From Pseudomonadota bacterium (GTDB lineage: Bacteria > Pseudomonadota > Gammaproteobacteria > Enterobacterales > Enterobacteriaceae), in assembly GCA_018261615.1 (NCBI GenBank), contig JAGTSE010000001.1, positions 124,001 through 188,000 on the forward strand: DNA of 64,000 nt. The letters are read 5' to 3'. Each line of letters starts with the position of its first letter. Within the stretch, counting starts at the first letter, position 1. The notes beneath the pieces are model-generated. The model was not told the origin of the DNA and made no database searches. It worked only from the letters and a program-made list of their open reading frames with translations. Positions 17,067 through 27,083 of the stretch are shown piece by piece. Made by a program: the position numbers and the translations under genes.

Positions 17067-17942
17067 ATGAACAGTGGCTATCTGCGTTTTCCCGATTTTG
17101 ATCCGGTGATTTTTTCCATTGGCCCCGTCTCCCTGCACTGGTACGGATTGATGTACCTCGTAGGATTCGTTTTTGCAATGTGGCTGGCTACGCGTCGGGC
17201 GAACCGTCCGGGCAGCGGCTGGACGAAAAACGAAGTGGAAAATCTGCTTTATGCAGGTTTCCTGGGAGTGTTTCTGGGTGGCCGCCTCGGCTACGTGTTG
17301 TTCTATAATTTCCCGCTATTCCTTGCCGATCCACTCTATCTGTTCCGCGTGTGGGATGGCGGCATGTCCTTCCACGGCGGTCTGATTGGCGTCATTGTCG
17401 TGATGGTTATTTTCGCACGTCGTACTAAACGCAGCTTCTTCCAGGTCTCTGATTTTATTGCTCCGTTGATCCCGTTTGGTCTGGGGGCCGGCCGTCTGGG
17501 CAACTTTATCAATGGTGAATTATGGGGCCGCGTTGATCCCTCATTCCCGTTTACTATGTTGTTCCCTGGTTCGCGTGCGGAAGATGCCGCGTTGCTGCCA
17601 GCGCATCCGGAATGGCAGTCGATCTTTAATACCTACGGCGTGCTGCCGCGCCACATGTCACAGCTTTATGAGCTGGCGCTGGAAGGCGTTGTCCTGTTTA
17701 TCATCCTTAACCTGTTTATTCGCAAACCACGCCCGACTGGCGCGGTTTCCGGCTTGTTCCTGATTGGTTACGGCGCGTTCCGTATCATTGTTGAATTTTT
17801 CCGCCAGCCCGACGCGCAGTTTACCGGCGAATGGGTGCAGTACATCAGCATGGGGCAGATCCTCTCCATTCCAATGATTGTCGCAGGCGCTATTATGATG
17901 ATTTGGGCGTACCGCCATCGTTCGCCGCAACACGTTTCCTGA
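17067..17942 (+). CDS. lgt: Prolipoprotein diacylglyceryl transferase Lgt
   Basis: Lgt is the inner-membrane enzyme that attaches diacylglycerol from phosphatidylglycerol to the lipobox cysteine of prolipoproteins, the first step of lipoprotein maturation. It has 291 residues and about seven membrane segments. The Lgt signature [16 protein letters not shown] is present, as is SFHGGLIGV with the conserved histidine near 103. thyA starts 6 bp later, so the two form an operon as in E. coli. Confidence 0.97.
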   Translation: MNSGYLRFPDFDPVIFSIGPVSLHWYGLMYLVGFVFAMWLATRRANRPGSGWTKNEVENLLYAGFLGVFLGGRLGYVLFYNFPLFLADPLYLFRVWDGGMSFHGGLIGVIVVMVIFARRTKRSFFQVSDFIAPLIPFGLGAGRLGNFINGELWGRVDPSFPFTMLFPGSRAEDAALLPAHPEWQSIFNTYGVLPRHMSQLYELALEGVVLFIILNLFIRKPRPTGAVSGLFLIGYGAFRIIVEFFRQPDAQFTGEWVQYISMGQILSIPMIVAGAIMMIWAYRHRSPQHVS

Positions 17943-17948
17943 GGAACC

Positions 17949-18743
17949 ATGAAACAGTATTTAGAATTGATGCAAAAGGTGCTGACCGAAGGCACCCCGA
18001 AAAACGACCGCACCGGGACAGGCACGCTGTCTATTTTTGGCCATCAGATGCGTTTTAATCTGCAGGACGGCTTCCCGCTGGTGACCACCAAGCGCTGCCA
18101 TTTGCGTTCAATTATCCATGAGCTGCTGTGGTTCCTGCAGGGCGATACCAATATCGCTTATCTGCGCGAAAACAACGTCACCATCTGGGATGAATGGGCC
18201 AATGAGCAGGGCGACCTCGGCCCGGTTTACGGTAAACAGTGGCGCGCGTGGCCAACACCGGATGGCCGCCATATCGATCAGATTTCAACAGTTATCAATC
18301 AGTTGAAAAACGATCCGGACTCTCGCCGCATTATCGTTTCGGCCTGGAACGTTGGCGAACTGGATAAAATGGCGCTGGCGCCTTGCCATGCGTTCTTCCA
18401 GTTCTATGTGGCGGACGGCAAGCTCTCCTGCCAACTCTACCAGCGTTCCTGCGATGTGTTCCTTGGGCTGCCATTCAATATCGCCAGCTATGCGCTGTTG
18501 GTGCATATGATGGCGCAGCAGTGCGATCTGGAGCCGGGTGACTTTGTCTGGACGGGAGGTGATACGCACCTCTACAGTAACCATCTTGAGCAGACGCATC
18601 TGCAACTTAGCCGCGAACCCCGCGCGCTGCCGAAACTGGTGATCAAACGTAAGCCAGAGTCGCTGTTTGATTACCGCTTCGAAGATTTCGACATTGAAGG
18701 TTACGATCCGCACCCGGCAATTAAAGCGCCGGTCGCTGTCTGA
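17949..18743 (+). CDS. thyA: Thymidylate synthase ThyA
   Basis: ThyA methylates dUMP to dTMP with methylene-tetrahydrofolate. It has 264 residues, as in E. coli. The nucleophile is Cys146 in [12 protein letters not shown]. The folate- and dUMP-binding stretches [16 protein letters not shown] and [20 protein letters not shown] are intact. A GAGG site precedes the ATG. The gene follows lgt by 6 bp and ends at a strong terminator. Confidence 0.98.
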   Translation: MKQYLELMQKVLTEGTPKNDRTGTGTLSIFGHQMRFNLQDGFPLVTTKRCHLRSIIHELLWFLQGDTNIAYLRENNVTIWDEWANEQGDLGPVYGKQWRAWPTPDGRHIDQISTVINQLKNDPDSRRIIVSAWNVGELDKMALAPCHAFFQFYVADGKLSCQLYQRSCDVFLGLPFNIASYALLVHMMAQQCDLEPGDFVWTGGDTHLYSNHLEQTHLQLSREPRALPKLVIKRKPESLFDYRFEDFDIEGYDPHPAIKAPVAV

Positions 18744-18761
18744 CCTGGATGAACATGACAC

Positions 18762-18791
18762 AACCGGTGCAGTAATGCGCCGGTTTTTTTT
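18762..18791 (+). terminator. Rho-independent terminator after thyA
   Basis: AACCGG-T-GCA and TGC-G-CCGGTT form a stem with a GTAA loop, followed by eight T. It closes the lgt-thyA operon. Confidence 0.88.
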
Positions 18792-18927
18792 CATCAAAAA
18801 ACGGTTTTTCGGCACCGCTCGCAGCCGCTGTGCAAGCCATTGCAAACGCATTATTTTCTCTCGTGACGCCGCATAATTTTCCCTTTCCCGCCTCGACCTG
18901 AACATCCACAGCTTGCACACTGCCGCC

Positions 18928-19389
18928 ATGAAAAACGAAGCGGGTTTTACCCTGATTGAAACGCTTATTGCCGTTGCGCTGATCGCAATCCTGAGCGCTA
19001 TGGGGCTTTCGGGCTGGCAGCAATGGCAGGCGCAACAGCGGTTATGGCAGACCGCGCTGCACGTTCGTCACTTTCTGGAACGGTTACGTGAGGAGGCTAA
19101 CTGGCATAACCAGGGGCAGCGGGTTTATTCGGCTCGTGAAGGCGAAGGCTGGTGCCTGCTCAATACGCCCTCAACGGGCTGCGCCACGCCTGGCCCGCTC
19201 ACCGTTATGTCTGACTCGCCTGAGGTGACACTCCTGGAGGTGACGCCATCGCTCGGTTTCTTTGGTTTGCGCAACACCGCATGGCCTGGTCATATTCGCG
19301 TGCGCAGCAGTGCCGGAGAGTGGCGGATCGTGGTTTCTGTCTGGGGGCGCATCAGAATGTGTCAGAACGCGAAGGACGATCAATGTTGA
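18928..19389 (+). CDS. ppdA: Minor type IV pilin-like protein PpdA
   Basis: This 153-residue minor pilin (prepilin peptidase-dependent protein) has a type III signal, MKNEAG, cut before FTLIETLIAV; Glu5 of the mature protein is present. Such minor pilins start assembly of type IV pili or type II pseudopili. ATG 18928 places the cleavage motif at the expected distance; an ATG 15 bp upstream is less likely. It is the first of four overlapping genes, ppdA-ppdB-ygdB-ppdC. Confidence 0.93.
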   Translation: MKNEAGFTLIETLIAVALIAILSAMGLSGWQQWQAQQRLWQTALHVRHFLERLREEANWHNQGQRVYSAREGEGWCLLNTPSTGCATPGPLTVMSDSPEVTLLEVTPSLGFFGLRNTAWPGHIRVRSSAGEWRIVVSVWGRIRMCQNAKDDQC

Positions 19390-19946
19390 ACCATCAACGG
19401 GGTTTTTCACTGCTGGAAACCGTACTGGCAATGGCTATCGGTAGCATATTGCTGCTGGTTTCGGCCCGCTTTTTACCAGCGTTGCAAGCCGCCGTTTTGC
19501 AACAGATTCGTGTCCAGACGCTGGAGGACGATCTCTGGCAACGGCTCTGGGCGGTAGCAAAACAGTTACAGCGAGCGGGCTACTGTAATGGCAACTGCGC
19601 TGGAAAGCCGCTGGTTATCAGCAGTAGTGGAGAGTGCGTAATAATACAGTGGGATGCTAACAGCAATGGACGCTGGGAATCTTCTGCGAGCAGCGAACCG
19701 GAGCAAACGGGGTTTCGCCTGCAAAATGGCGCGCTGGAGACATTGCGTGGTGCAACGTCCTGTACCGGACGGGGCTGGGAAAAAACGACCGATCCTGCAC
19801 AGATGTTCGTCTCGCGTTTTAACGTGACTATGCGCCAGACGCCAGGATATGCCCCGCAACTTACTGTTGCGCTCGCTGCCTCTCTTCCCGGCGATATCGG
19901 AACGACGGTGAACGCGGTGCTGGACATCACCGGATATAACTTATGA
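19383..19946 (+). CDS. ppdB: Minor type IV pilin-like protein PpdB
   Basis: This 187-residue minor pilin has the leader MLNHQRG and the cleavage region FSLLETVLAMAIGS with Glu5. The length matches E. coli PpdB. ATG 19383 lies 7 bp inside the ppdA end and has an AAGGA site. Conserved segments include WDANSNGRWE and LETLRGATSCTGRGW. It probably takes part in the tip or priming complex of a type IV pilus; the major pilin and assembly genes are not in this window. Confidence 0.93.
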   Translation: MLNHQRGFSLLETVLAMAIGSILLLVSARFLPALQAAVLQQIRVQTLEDDLWQRLWAVAKQLQRAGYCNGNCAGKPLVISSSGECVIIQWDANSNGRWESSASSEPEQTGFRLQNGALETLRGATSCTGRGWEKTTDPAQMFVSRFNVTMRQTPGYAPQLTVALAASLPGDIGTTVNAVLDITGYNL

Positions 19947-20350
19947 ATCGTCAACGGGGAATGTCATCGCTGGCGCTGGTATTACTGTTACTACTGCTCG
20001 GAAGCTTGATGCTGAATGGCCTGAATCAGCAGCTTTCCAGCCATTTATGGCGCGTAAATCGCGAGATCCACGGATTACGCAATATTGCTGAAATCCACTC
20101 GGCGATGGCGTGGGCGCAACATCAGGTATGGCCATCACAACCCATGTTGCAGTGCCGACAAGCTGCTGGCGTGGGTTGGCGCAGTTGTCTGCGCATTTTC
20201 AGCGATGAGTCCGCGCTGCTGATCGTTGCGAACGAAGAGGATGTACTGTGGCATCTTGGGGCAGTAAGCGGCAGCAATATCCGCTTTTTGCCGCATGGCT
20301 GGAGTGATTTTTGTCCGCTAAAAGAGGAGGCGCTATGTCAGCTTCCCTGA
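19943..20350 (+). CDS. ygdB: DUF2509-type protein YgdB of the minor-pilin cluster
   Basis: This 135-residue protein begins in an ATGA overlap with ppdB. The N-terminus MNRQRGMSSLALVLLLLLLG resembles a prepilin leader plus hydrophobic helix, but Glu5 is missing, as in PilX/GspK-type minor pilins. It ends GWSDFCPLKEEALCQLP, as in E. coli YgdB. A role as a tip component is inferred from context. Confidence 0.9.
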   Translation: MNRQRGMSSLALVLLLLLLGSLMLNGLNQQLSSHLWRVNREIHGLRNIAEIHSAMAWAQHQVWPSQPMLQCRQAAGVGWRSCLRIFSDESALLIVANEEDVLWHLGAVSGSNIRFLPHGWSDFCPLKEEALCQLP

Positions 20351-20658
20351 ACAAGCAACGGGGTTTTAGCCTGACGGAGGTACTGCTGGCGATGCTGCTG
20401 ATGGTGATGGTGGTTACTGCACTGGGCGGTTATCATCGGGCGCTGGCGTCAGGGTTCTGGTCCGCCAGCCAGTGGCGTCAGTTGTGGCGATATGCATGGC
20501 AACAGGCGCAACCCGATCCACCGCCTTTGCCGCCCGGATGGCAGGTAAACCGGGGGCAGACAACGGCTGAGGGATGTGTCAGCATCAACGTCACCATCAC
20601 CTCGCCAGTGGGCAGGCAGGGGCAGATGACGCGATTATTTTGTCCGAACAGTCAGTAG
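20335..20658 (+). CDS. ppdC: Minor type IV pilin-like protein PpdC
   Basis: This 107-residue minor pilin has the leader MSASLNKQRG and cleavage region FSLTEVLLAMLLMVMVV with Glu5. ATG 20335 overlaps the ygdB end by 16 bp and follows a strong AGAGGAGG site. Two cysteines (GCVSINV and LFCPN) could form a disulfide. recC begins 12 bp later, so the pilin cluster may be transcribed into the rec genes. Confidence 0.92.
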   Translation: MSASLNKQRGFSLTEVLLAMLLMVMVVTALGGYHRALASGFWSASQWRQLWRYAWQQAQPDPPPLPPGWQVNRGQTTAEGCVSINVTITSPVGRQGQMTRLFCPNSQ

Positions 20659-20670
20659 TCAGGAGCGCTT

Positions 20671-23600
20671 ATGTTAAGGGTTTACCACTCCAATCGCCTG
20701 GATGTGCTGGAAGCATTGATGGAGTTTATTGTTGAGCAAGACAGGCTCGACGATCCCTTTGAACCGGAAGTGGTTCTGGTGCAAAGCACCGGTATGGCGC
20801 AATGGCTTCAGATGACGCTGGCGCAAAAGTTTGGCATCGCTGCCAACATCACTTTTCCGCTCCCGGCGAGTTTCATCTGGGACATGTTTGTCAGCGTGCT
20901 CGATGACATTCCCAAAGAGAGTGCTTTTAGCAAGCAGAGCATGAGCTGGAAGCTAATGTCGCTGCTGCCGGGCATGCTGGAGCGCGAAGAGTTCGCCATG
21001 CTGCGTCACTACCTGAATGATGATGACGATAAGCGCAAACTGTTTCAGCTTTCTTCACGCGTGGCGGATCTCTACGACCAGTACCTTGTCTATCGTCCGG
21101 AATGGCTGACCCGCTGGGAAGCGGGCGAAACCGTTGAGGGGCTGGGCGAGGCGCAACAGTGGCAGGCTCCGCTCTGGCGTGCTCTGGTGGAACATACCGC
21201 AGCGCTCGACCAGCCTCACTGGCACCGCGCCAATCTGTATCAGCGTTTTATCAACACACTCGAATCGGCACAGACGCCGCCCGCAGGTCTGCCGTCCCGT
21301 GTCTTCATCTGTGGTATTTCTGCACTGCCGCCAGTCTATTTGCAGGCTCTACAGGCGCTGGGTAAGCACATTGATGTTCATCTGCTGTTTACCAATCCCT
21401 GCCGCTACTACTGGGGAGATATCAAAGATCCCGCATTTCTGGCAAGGCTGGTTACCCGCCAGCGCCGCCATCACCGGGAAGATCGTCAGTTTCCGCTGTT
21501 TCGCGATACGCAAAACGCAGGCGGTCTGTTTAATGATGACGGTGAACAGGATGTAGGAAACCCGCTGCTGGCCTCGTGGGGAAAACTGGGGCGCGATAAT
21601 ATTTTCCTGCTGGCAGGCATGGATCGTTATGAGGAACTGGATGCTTTTGTCGATATCACGCCCGGTACCCTGCTGCAAAACCTGAAGTACGACATCCTTG
21701 AGTTGCAAAACAGCGCCGTGGCGGGTGTGACTGCAAAAGAGTTTGCCCACAGCGACAAAAAGCGGACGCTCGCGCCTGACGATCGCAGCGTGACGGTACA
21801 TGTCTGCCATAGCCCGCAGCGTGAAGTGGAGATCCTGCACGATCGTTTACTGGCGATGCTGGAAGCCGATCCAGAACTAACGCCGCGCGATATTGTGGTG
21901 ATGGTGGCGGATATTGACAGCTATAGCCCCTACATTCAGGCCGTTTTCGGCAGTGCCAGCGGCGAGCGCTATCTTCCCTATGCCATTTCCGACCGTCGCG
22001 CCCGGCAGGCGCATCCGGCTCTGCAGGCTTTTATTAGCTTGCTATCACTGCCGGACAGCCGCTTTGTTTCTGAAGATGTGCTGGCGCTGCTGGATGTTCC
22101 GGTGCTGGCTGCGCGTTTTAACATTGATGAAGAGGGGCTGCGTTACCTGCGGCTGTGGGTTAATGAGTCCGGTATTCGCTGGGGCATGGATGATGACAAC
22201 GTGCGCGAGCTTGAATTGCCGCCAACCGGGCAGCACACCTGGCAGTTTGGCCTCACGCGAATGCTCATCGGTTATGCTATGGAGAGCCGCCACGGCGAAT
22301 GGCAATCTGTTCTGCCGTACGATGAGTCAAGTGGGCTGATTGCTGAACTGGTGGGGCATCTGGCAACGCTGCTGATGCAACTGAATATCTGGTGTCGCGG
22401 GCTTTCCGAAGCGCGTCCGCTGGAGGAGTGGCTGCCGGTTTGCCGCGATATGCTCAACGACTTTTTCCTGCCCGATCAGGATACCGAAGCGGCGCTGGCG
22501 CTGATCGAGCAGGAGTGGCAGGCGATCATCGCTCAGGGAGTTGGCGCGCAGTATGGAGAAGCGATCCCGCTTTCTTTACTCCGTGATGAGCTGGCCCAGC
22601 GGCTGGATCAGGAGCGTATCAGCCAGCGTTTTCTCGCCGGTCCGGTCAATATCTGTACCCTGATGCCGATGCGTTCCATTCCCTTTAAGGTGGTTTGCCT
22701 GTTAGGCATGAATGATGGAGTTTATCCGCGCACGCTCCCGCCGCTGGGGTTTGATCTGATGAGCCAGAAGCCGCAGCGCGGCGATCGCAGCCGACGAGAT
22801 GACGACCGCTATCTCTTCCTGGAAGCGCTGATTTCGGCGCAGCAGCAGCTCTACATCAGCTATATCGGCCGTTCTATCCAGGATAACAAAGAGCGTTTCC
22901 CTTCCGTGCTGGTGCAGGAACTGGTCGATTACATTGGCCAAAGCCACTGTCTGGCGGGGGACGAAGCGCTGAACTGCGATGACAGCGAGCGTCAGGTGAA
23001 AGCGCATATCACGCATTTACATACCCGTATGCCGTTCGACCCGGCGAACTTTACTGCTGGCGAGTGGCAGAGTTATGCCCGCGAATGGCTGCCTGCGGCG
23101 AGTTCGCAGGGCGAAGCGCATTCACCGTTTATCCAGACACTGGAAAGCCAGCCGCTGGAGACGCTCTCCTTCGATCAACTTCAGCGCTTCTGGGCACATC
23201 CGGTAAGGGCTTTTTTCCAGATGCGTTTACGGGTTAATTTCCGTCCGGAAGAGAGTGAGATCCCTGATGCTGAGCCGTTTATCCTTGATGGTTTAGACCG
23301 GTATCAGTTGAATCTTGAACTGCTCAACACATTAGTCGAGCAGCAGGACGAAGATAAATTATTCCGCCGTTATCGCGCTGCGGGCCTGCTGCCTTATGGC
23401 GCCTTTGGTGAAATCATCTGGGAAACACAATGCCAGGAGATGCAGGAGCTTGCCGGGCGTGTCATTGAGCATCGTCAGCCTGCTGTAAGCCAGGAGATCG
23501 ATCTTCACTGTGTGGGTGTTCATTTGACCGGTTGGTTGTCACGCGTGCAGCCGGATGGCCTGTTACGCTGGCGTCCCTCTTTATTGAGCGTTTCTCAGGG

Positions 23601-24042
23601 GGTGCAACTTTGGCTTGAGCATCTTGTCTACTGTGCCAGCGGTGGCACCGGCGAAAGCCGGTTGTTTGTGCGCAAAGAAGGTGAGTGGCGATTCCCGCCG
23701 CTGAAGCAAGAGCAGGCGATGTACTCTCTGGCGCTGATGATCGACGGTTACCGGGAAGGGATGACGAAACCGCTGTTGCTGGTGCCGGAAAGCGGCGGCG
23801 CATGGATAAAAGCCTGTTATGACGCCGCAAATGATGCCATGTTAATGGACGAGGAAACGCTACAGAAAGCGCAAAGCAAATTTCTGCAAGCCTGGGAGGG
23901 CAATATGATGGTTCGCGGTGAAGGCGAAGATATATGGTATCAGCGGTTGTGGCGTACCCTTGAGCCAGAGTGTTACGCTGAAATCACCGAACAGGCTCGC
24001 CGTTTCCTGTTACCGCTTTATAGACATAATCAGTCCGGCTGA
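20671..24042 (+). CDS. recC: Exodeoxyribonuclease V subunit RecC
   Basis: RecC is the scaffold and Chi-recognition subunit of RecBCD, which processes double-strand breaks for recombination and degrades foreign linear DNA. It has 1123 residues (1122 in E. coli). Its helicase-like fold has lost the ATPase motifs. N-terminal MLRVYHSNRLDVLEALMEFI and the central PVNICTLMPMRSIPFKVVCL match RecC. Chi specificity cannot be judged by eye but the length and order are ordinary. Confidence 0.97.
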   Translation: MLRVYHSNRLDVLEALMEFIVEQDRLDDPFEPEVVLVQSTGMAQWLQMTLAQKFGIAANITFPLPASFIWDMFVSVLDDIPKESAFSKQSMSWKLMSLLPGMLEREEFAMLRHYLNDDDDKRKLFQLSSRVADLYDQYLVYRPEWLTRWEAGETVEGLGEAQQWQAPLWRALVEHTAALDQPHWHRANLYQRFINTLESAQTPPAGLPSRVFICGISALPPVYLQALQALGKHIDVHLLFTNPCRYYWGDIKDPAFLARLVTRQRRHHREDRQFPLFRDTQNAGGLFNDDGEQDVGNPLLASWGKLGRDNIFLLAGMDRYEELDAFVDITPGTLLQNLKYDILELQNSAVAGVTAKEFAHSDKKRTLAPDDRSVTVHVCHSPQREVEILHDRLLAMLEADPELTPRDIVVMVADIDSYSPYIQAVFGSASGERYLPYAISDRRARQAHPALQAFISLLSLPDSRFVSEDVLALLDVPVLAARFNIDEEGLRYLRLWVNESGIRWGMDDDNVRELELPPTGQHTWQFGLTRMLIGYAMESRHGEWQSVLPYDESSGLIAELVGHLATLLMQLNIWCRGLSEARPLEEWLPVCRDMLNDFFLPDQDTEAALALIEQEWQAIIAQGVGAQYGEAIPLSLLRDELAQRLDQERISQRFLAGPVNICTLMPMRSIPFKVVCLLGMNDGVYPRTLPPLGFDLMSQKPQRGDRSRRDDDRYLFLEALISAQQQLYISYIGRSIQDNKERFPSVLVQELVDYIGQSHCLAGDEALNCDDSERQVKAHITHLHTRMPFDPANFTAGEWQSYAREWLPAASSQGEAHSPFIQTLESQPLETLSFDQLQRFWAHPVRAFFQMRLRVNFRPEESEIPDAEPFILDGLDRYQLNLELLNTLVEQQDEDKLFRRYRAAGLLPYGAFGEIIWETQCQEMQELAGRVIEHRQPAVSQEIDLHCVGVHLTGWLSRVQPDGLLRWRPSLLSVSQGVQLWLEHLVYCASGGTGESRLFVRKEGEWRFPPLKQEQAMYSLALMIDGYREGMTKPLLLVPESGGAWIKACYDAANDAMLMDEETLQKAQSKFLQAWEGNMMVRGEGEDIWYQRLWRTLEPECYAEITEQARRFLLPLYRHNQSG

Positions 24043-24114
24043 CTGTATGAAAATTACACAATCCGTAAGCATCCATTATTATGCGAGACGGTCACGGGCT
24101 GATATAACAAGAGT

Positions 24115-24171
24115 GCTGGCAAAGCCAGCGCGAGAATATCTGGCAGTTCCACAGTTACTGGAACCGCCAGA
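24115..24171 (+). other. Two tandem RNA hairpins between recC and ptrA
   Basis: The 152-bp gap holds GCTGGC-AAA-GCCAGC (24115-24129, perfect) and a longer stem CTGGC-A-GTTCC paired with GGAAC-C-GCCAG (24140-24170, one mismatch). Neither is followed by a T-run, so they do not look like terminators. They lie within the recC-ptrA transcript, 24 bp before the ptrA start, and may affect mRNA stability or processing. Confidence 0.5.
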
Positions 24172-24194
24172 AATGTTAATGATGAGGTTCGTGA

Positions 24195-27083
24195 ATGCCC
24201 CGCAGCACCTGGTTAAAAGTTTTCGTTCTGTTTTTTGTCCTCTGGGCGCCATTCAGTCAGGCCGACACTGGTTGGCAACCGGTTCAGGAAATTATCCGCA
24301 AGAGCGATAAAGATACCCGTCAGTATCAGGCGATTCGTCTGGATAATGGCATGGTTGTGCTGTTGGTATCCGATCCGCAAGCGGTTAAATCTCTCTCCGC
24401 ACTGGTCGTGCCGATCGGTTCGTTGGAGGATCCTGATTCCCACCCTGGCCTTGCGCATTACCTGGAACACATGACCCTGATGGGTTCTAAAAAATACCCG
24501 CAGCCGGACAGCCTTGCCGAATACCTCAAGCTGCATGGCGGCAGTCATAACGCTAGTACTGCGCCTTATCGCACCGCTTACTACCTGGAAGTGGAAAATA
24601 ACGCGCTGGACGGCGCCGTTGATCGTCTGGCGGATGCGATTGCCGCCCCGATGCTGGATAAAAAATATGGCGAACGCGAACGCAACGCGGTCAACGCCGA
24701 GCTGACCATGGCGCGTACCCGTGACGGGATGCGGATGGCGCAGGTCAGCGCGGAGACCATTAACCCGGCGCACCCGGGGGCGCGTTTCTCCGGTGGCAAC
24801 CTCGAAACGCTGAGCGACAAACCGGGCAGCCCGGTACATCAGGCGCTGCTGGCGTTTCGCGATAAATTCTACTCTGCGAACCTGATGAAAGCGGTCATCT
24901 ACAGCAACCGTCCGCTGAGCGAACTGGCGACGCTTGCGGTACAGACCTATGGCCGCGTGCCGAATAAAAACATTACGAAGCCGGAAATCACCGTACCCGT
25001 CGTCACCGATGCGCAGAAAGGTATCATCATTCACTATGTTCCGGCGGTGCCGCACAAAGTGCTGCGCGTTGAGTTCCGTATCGATAACAACACCGCTGCG
25101 TTTCGCAGTAAAACAGATGAGTTGATCACTTATCTGATTGGTAATCGTAGTCCGGGCACGCTCTCTGACTGGTTACAAAGCCAGGGGCTGGTTGAAGGGA
25201 TCCGTGGCGACTCCGATCCAGTGGTCAACGGCAATAGCGGCGTGCTGGCGATTTCCGCTACTTTGACAGACAAAGGTCAGGTGAATCGCGATCAGGTGGT
25301 GGCGGCGATTTTCAGTTACCTGCAACTGCTGCGCGAAAAAGGCATCGATAAGCGCTATTTCGACGAGCTTTCCCATATTCTTGACCTTGATTTTCGCTAT
25401 CCCTCCATTACCCGCGATATGGATTATGTTGAATGGCTGGCGGATACCATGATCCGCGTTCCGGTTGCGCATACGCTGGATTCGGTAAATATCGCCGACC
25501 AGTTTGATGCCAAAGCGGTGCAGGCGCGTCTTGACGAAATGACGCCGCAAAACGCCCGCATCTGGTATATCAGCCCGGATGAGCCGCACAATAAAACTGC
25601 CTATTTTGTCGATGCGCCTTATCAGGTCGATAAAATTACCCCGGAAACCTTTGCCGACTGGCAGAAGCGGGAGAGCGACATCACGCTGAAATTCCCCGAA
25701 CTGAATCCCTATATTCCGGACGATTTCACGCTGCTCAAACCGCAGAAGCAGTACCCGCCCCCCGAACTGATTGTCGATGAGCCGACGCTGCGCGTGGTGT
25801 ATATGCCGAGCCGCTATTTTGCCAGCGAACCGAAGGCGGATGTCAGCATGGTGCTGCGTAATCCACAGGCTATGGATACCGCGAAGAGCCAGGTGATGTT
25901 CGCGCTGAATGACTATTTGGCGGGGCTGGCACTCGATCAACTGAGCAACCAGGCGGCTGTCGGCGGGATCACCTTCTCCACCAATGCCAACAATGGCTTG
26001 ATGCTTAATGCAAATGGTTACACCCAGCGCCTGCCGCAGCTTTTCCAGGCGCTTCTGAGCGGATATTTCAGCTATACACCGACGGAAGAACAGCTTGCGC
26101 AGGCCAAATCCTGGTACGCGCAGATGATGGATTCGGCAGAGAAGGGTAAAGCCTTCGATCAGGCGATTATGCCGGTGCAGATGCTGTCGCAGGTGCCGTA
26201 CTTCCTGCGTGAAGATCGTCGTGCGCTGTTGCCATCGATCTCCTTGCAGGACATTTTGCACTATCGCGATGCGCTGAAAAGCAATGCGCGTCCGGAATTC
26301 CTCGTGGTTGGTAACCTTGGCGAGCAGCAGGCGAAAGACCTTGCTCATGCGGTACAAAAACAGCTGGGTGCCAATGGTACAGTGTGGTGCCGTAACAAGG
26401 ATGTTGTGGTTGATAAACAGCAGAATGTGAGCTTTGAAAAAGCGGGCAACAGCACGGATTCCGCGTTGGCCGCGGTGTTCGTACCACCGGGTTTTGATGA
26501 GTACAGCAGCTCGGCCTATAGCGCGATGCTGGGGCAAATTGTACAGCCGTGGTTCTATAACCAGTTACGTACCGAGGAACAGCTTGGTTACGCCGTGTTT
26601 GCTTTCCCGATGAGCATTGGCCGTCAGTGGGGGATGGGTTTCCTGTTACAGAGCAATGGTAAGCAACCGGCGTATCTCTGGGAGCGCTACAAGGCTTTCT
26701 TCCCGACAGCGGAAGCGAAGCTGCGGACGATGAAACCGGAAGAGTTTGCTCAAATCCAGCAGGGGGTGATTGCACAAATAGTGCAAGCGCCGCAAACGTT
26801 AGATGAAGAGGCTTCCAAACTCAGCAAAGATTTCGATCGCGGCAATATGCGCTTCGATTCCCGTGATAAAGTAGTCGCTCAGATAAAACTGCTGACGCCG
26901 CAGAAACTTGCCGACTTCTTCCATCAGGCGGTGGTAGAGCCGCAAGGCATGGCGATATTGTCGCAGATCTCCGGTAGCCAGAGCGGGAAAGCAGAATATG
27001 CTCAACCGCAAGGCTGGAAGGTCTGGGACAGCGTCAGCGCCTTGCAGCAATCCTTACCGAAGATGACCGAGAAAGATGAGTGA
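24195..27083 (+). CDS. ptrA: Periplasmic protease III (pitrilysin) PtrA
   Basis: PtrA is a zinc metalloprotease of the insulinase family (M16) that degrades small peptides in the periplasm. It has 962 residues, as in E. coli. A signal peptide ends at about residue 23 (WAPFSQA). The inverted zinc motif HYLEH lies near residues 88-92, with the further Glu in ERNAVNAELTMAR. Its place between recC and recB is conserved in enterobacteria. It overlaps recB by 8 bp. Confidence 0.97.
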   Translation: MPRSTWLKVFVLFFVLWAPFSQADTGWQPVQEIIRKSDKDTRQYQAIRLDNGMVVLLVSDPQAVKSLSALVVPIGSLEDPDSHPGLAHYLEHMTLMGSKKYPQPDSLAEYLKLHGGSHNASTAPYRTAYYLEVENNALDGAVDRLADAIAAPMLDKKYGERERNAVNAELTMARTRDGMRMAQVSAETINPAHPGARFSGGNLETLSDKPGSPVHQALLAFRDKFYSANLMKAVIYSNRPLSELATLAVQTYGRVPNKNITKPEITVPVVTDAQKGIIIHYVPAVPHKVLRVEFRIDNNTAAFRSKTDELITYLIGNRSPGTLSDWLQSQGLVEGIRGDSDPVVNGNSGVLAISATLTDKGQVNRDQVVAAIFSYLQLLREKGIDKRYFDELSHILDLDFRYPSITRDMDYVEWLADTMIRVPVAHTLDSVNIADQFDAKAVQARLDEMTPQNARIWYISPDEPHNKTAYFVDAPYQVDKITPETFADWQKRESDITLKFPELNPYIPDDFTLLKPQKQYPPPELIVDEPTLRVVYMPSRYFASEPKADVSMVLRNPQAMDTAKSQVMFALNDYLAGLALDQLSNQAAVGGITFSTNANNGLMLNANGYTQRLPQLFQALLSGYFSYTPTEEQLAQAKSWYAQMMDSAEKGKAFDQAIMPVQMLSQVPYFLREDRRALLPSISLQDILHYRDALKSNARPEFLVVGNLGEQQAKDLAHAVQKQLGANGTVWCRNKDVVVDKQQNVSFEKAGNSTDSALAAVFVPPGFDEYSSSAYSAMLGQIVQPWFYNQLRTEEQLGYAVFAFPMSIGRQWGMGFLLQSNGKQPAYLWERYKAFFPTAEAKLRTMKPEEFAQIQQGVIAQIVQAPQTLDEEASKLSKDFDRGNMRFDSRDKVVAQIKLLTPQKLADFFHQAVVEPQGMAILSQISGSQSGKAEYAQPQGWKVWDSVSALQQSLPKMTEKDE

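Noticed and set aside
25173..26537. 454-residue open frame antisense to ptrA
   Set aside because: It is a shadow of a conserved, GC-rich coding sequence; no recognisable domain and no start context.
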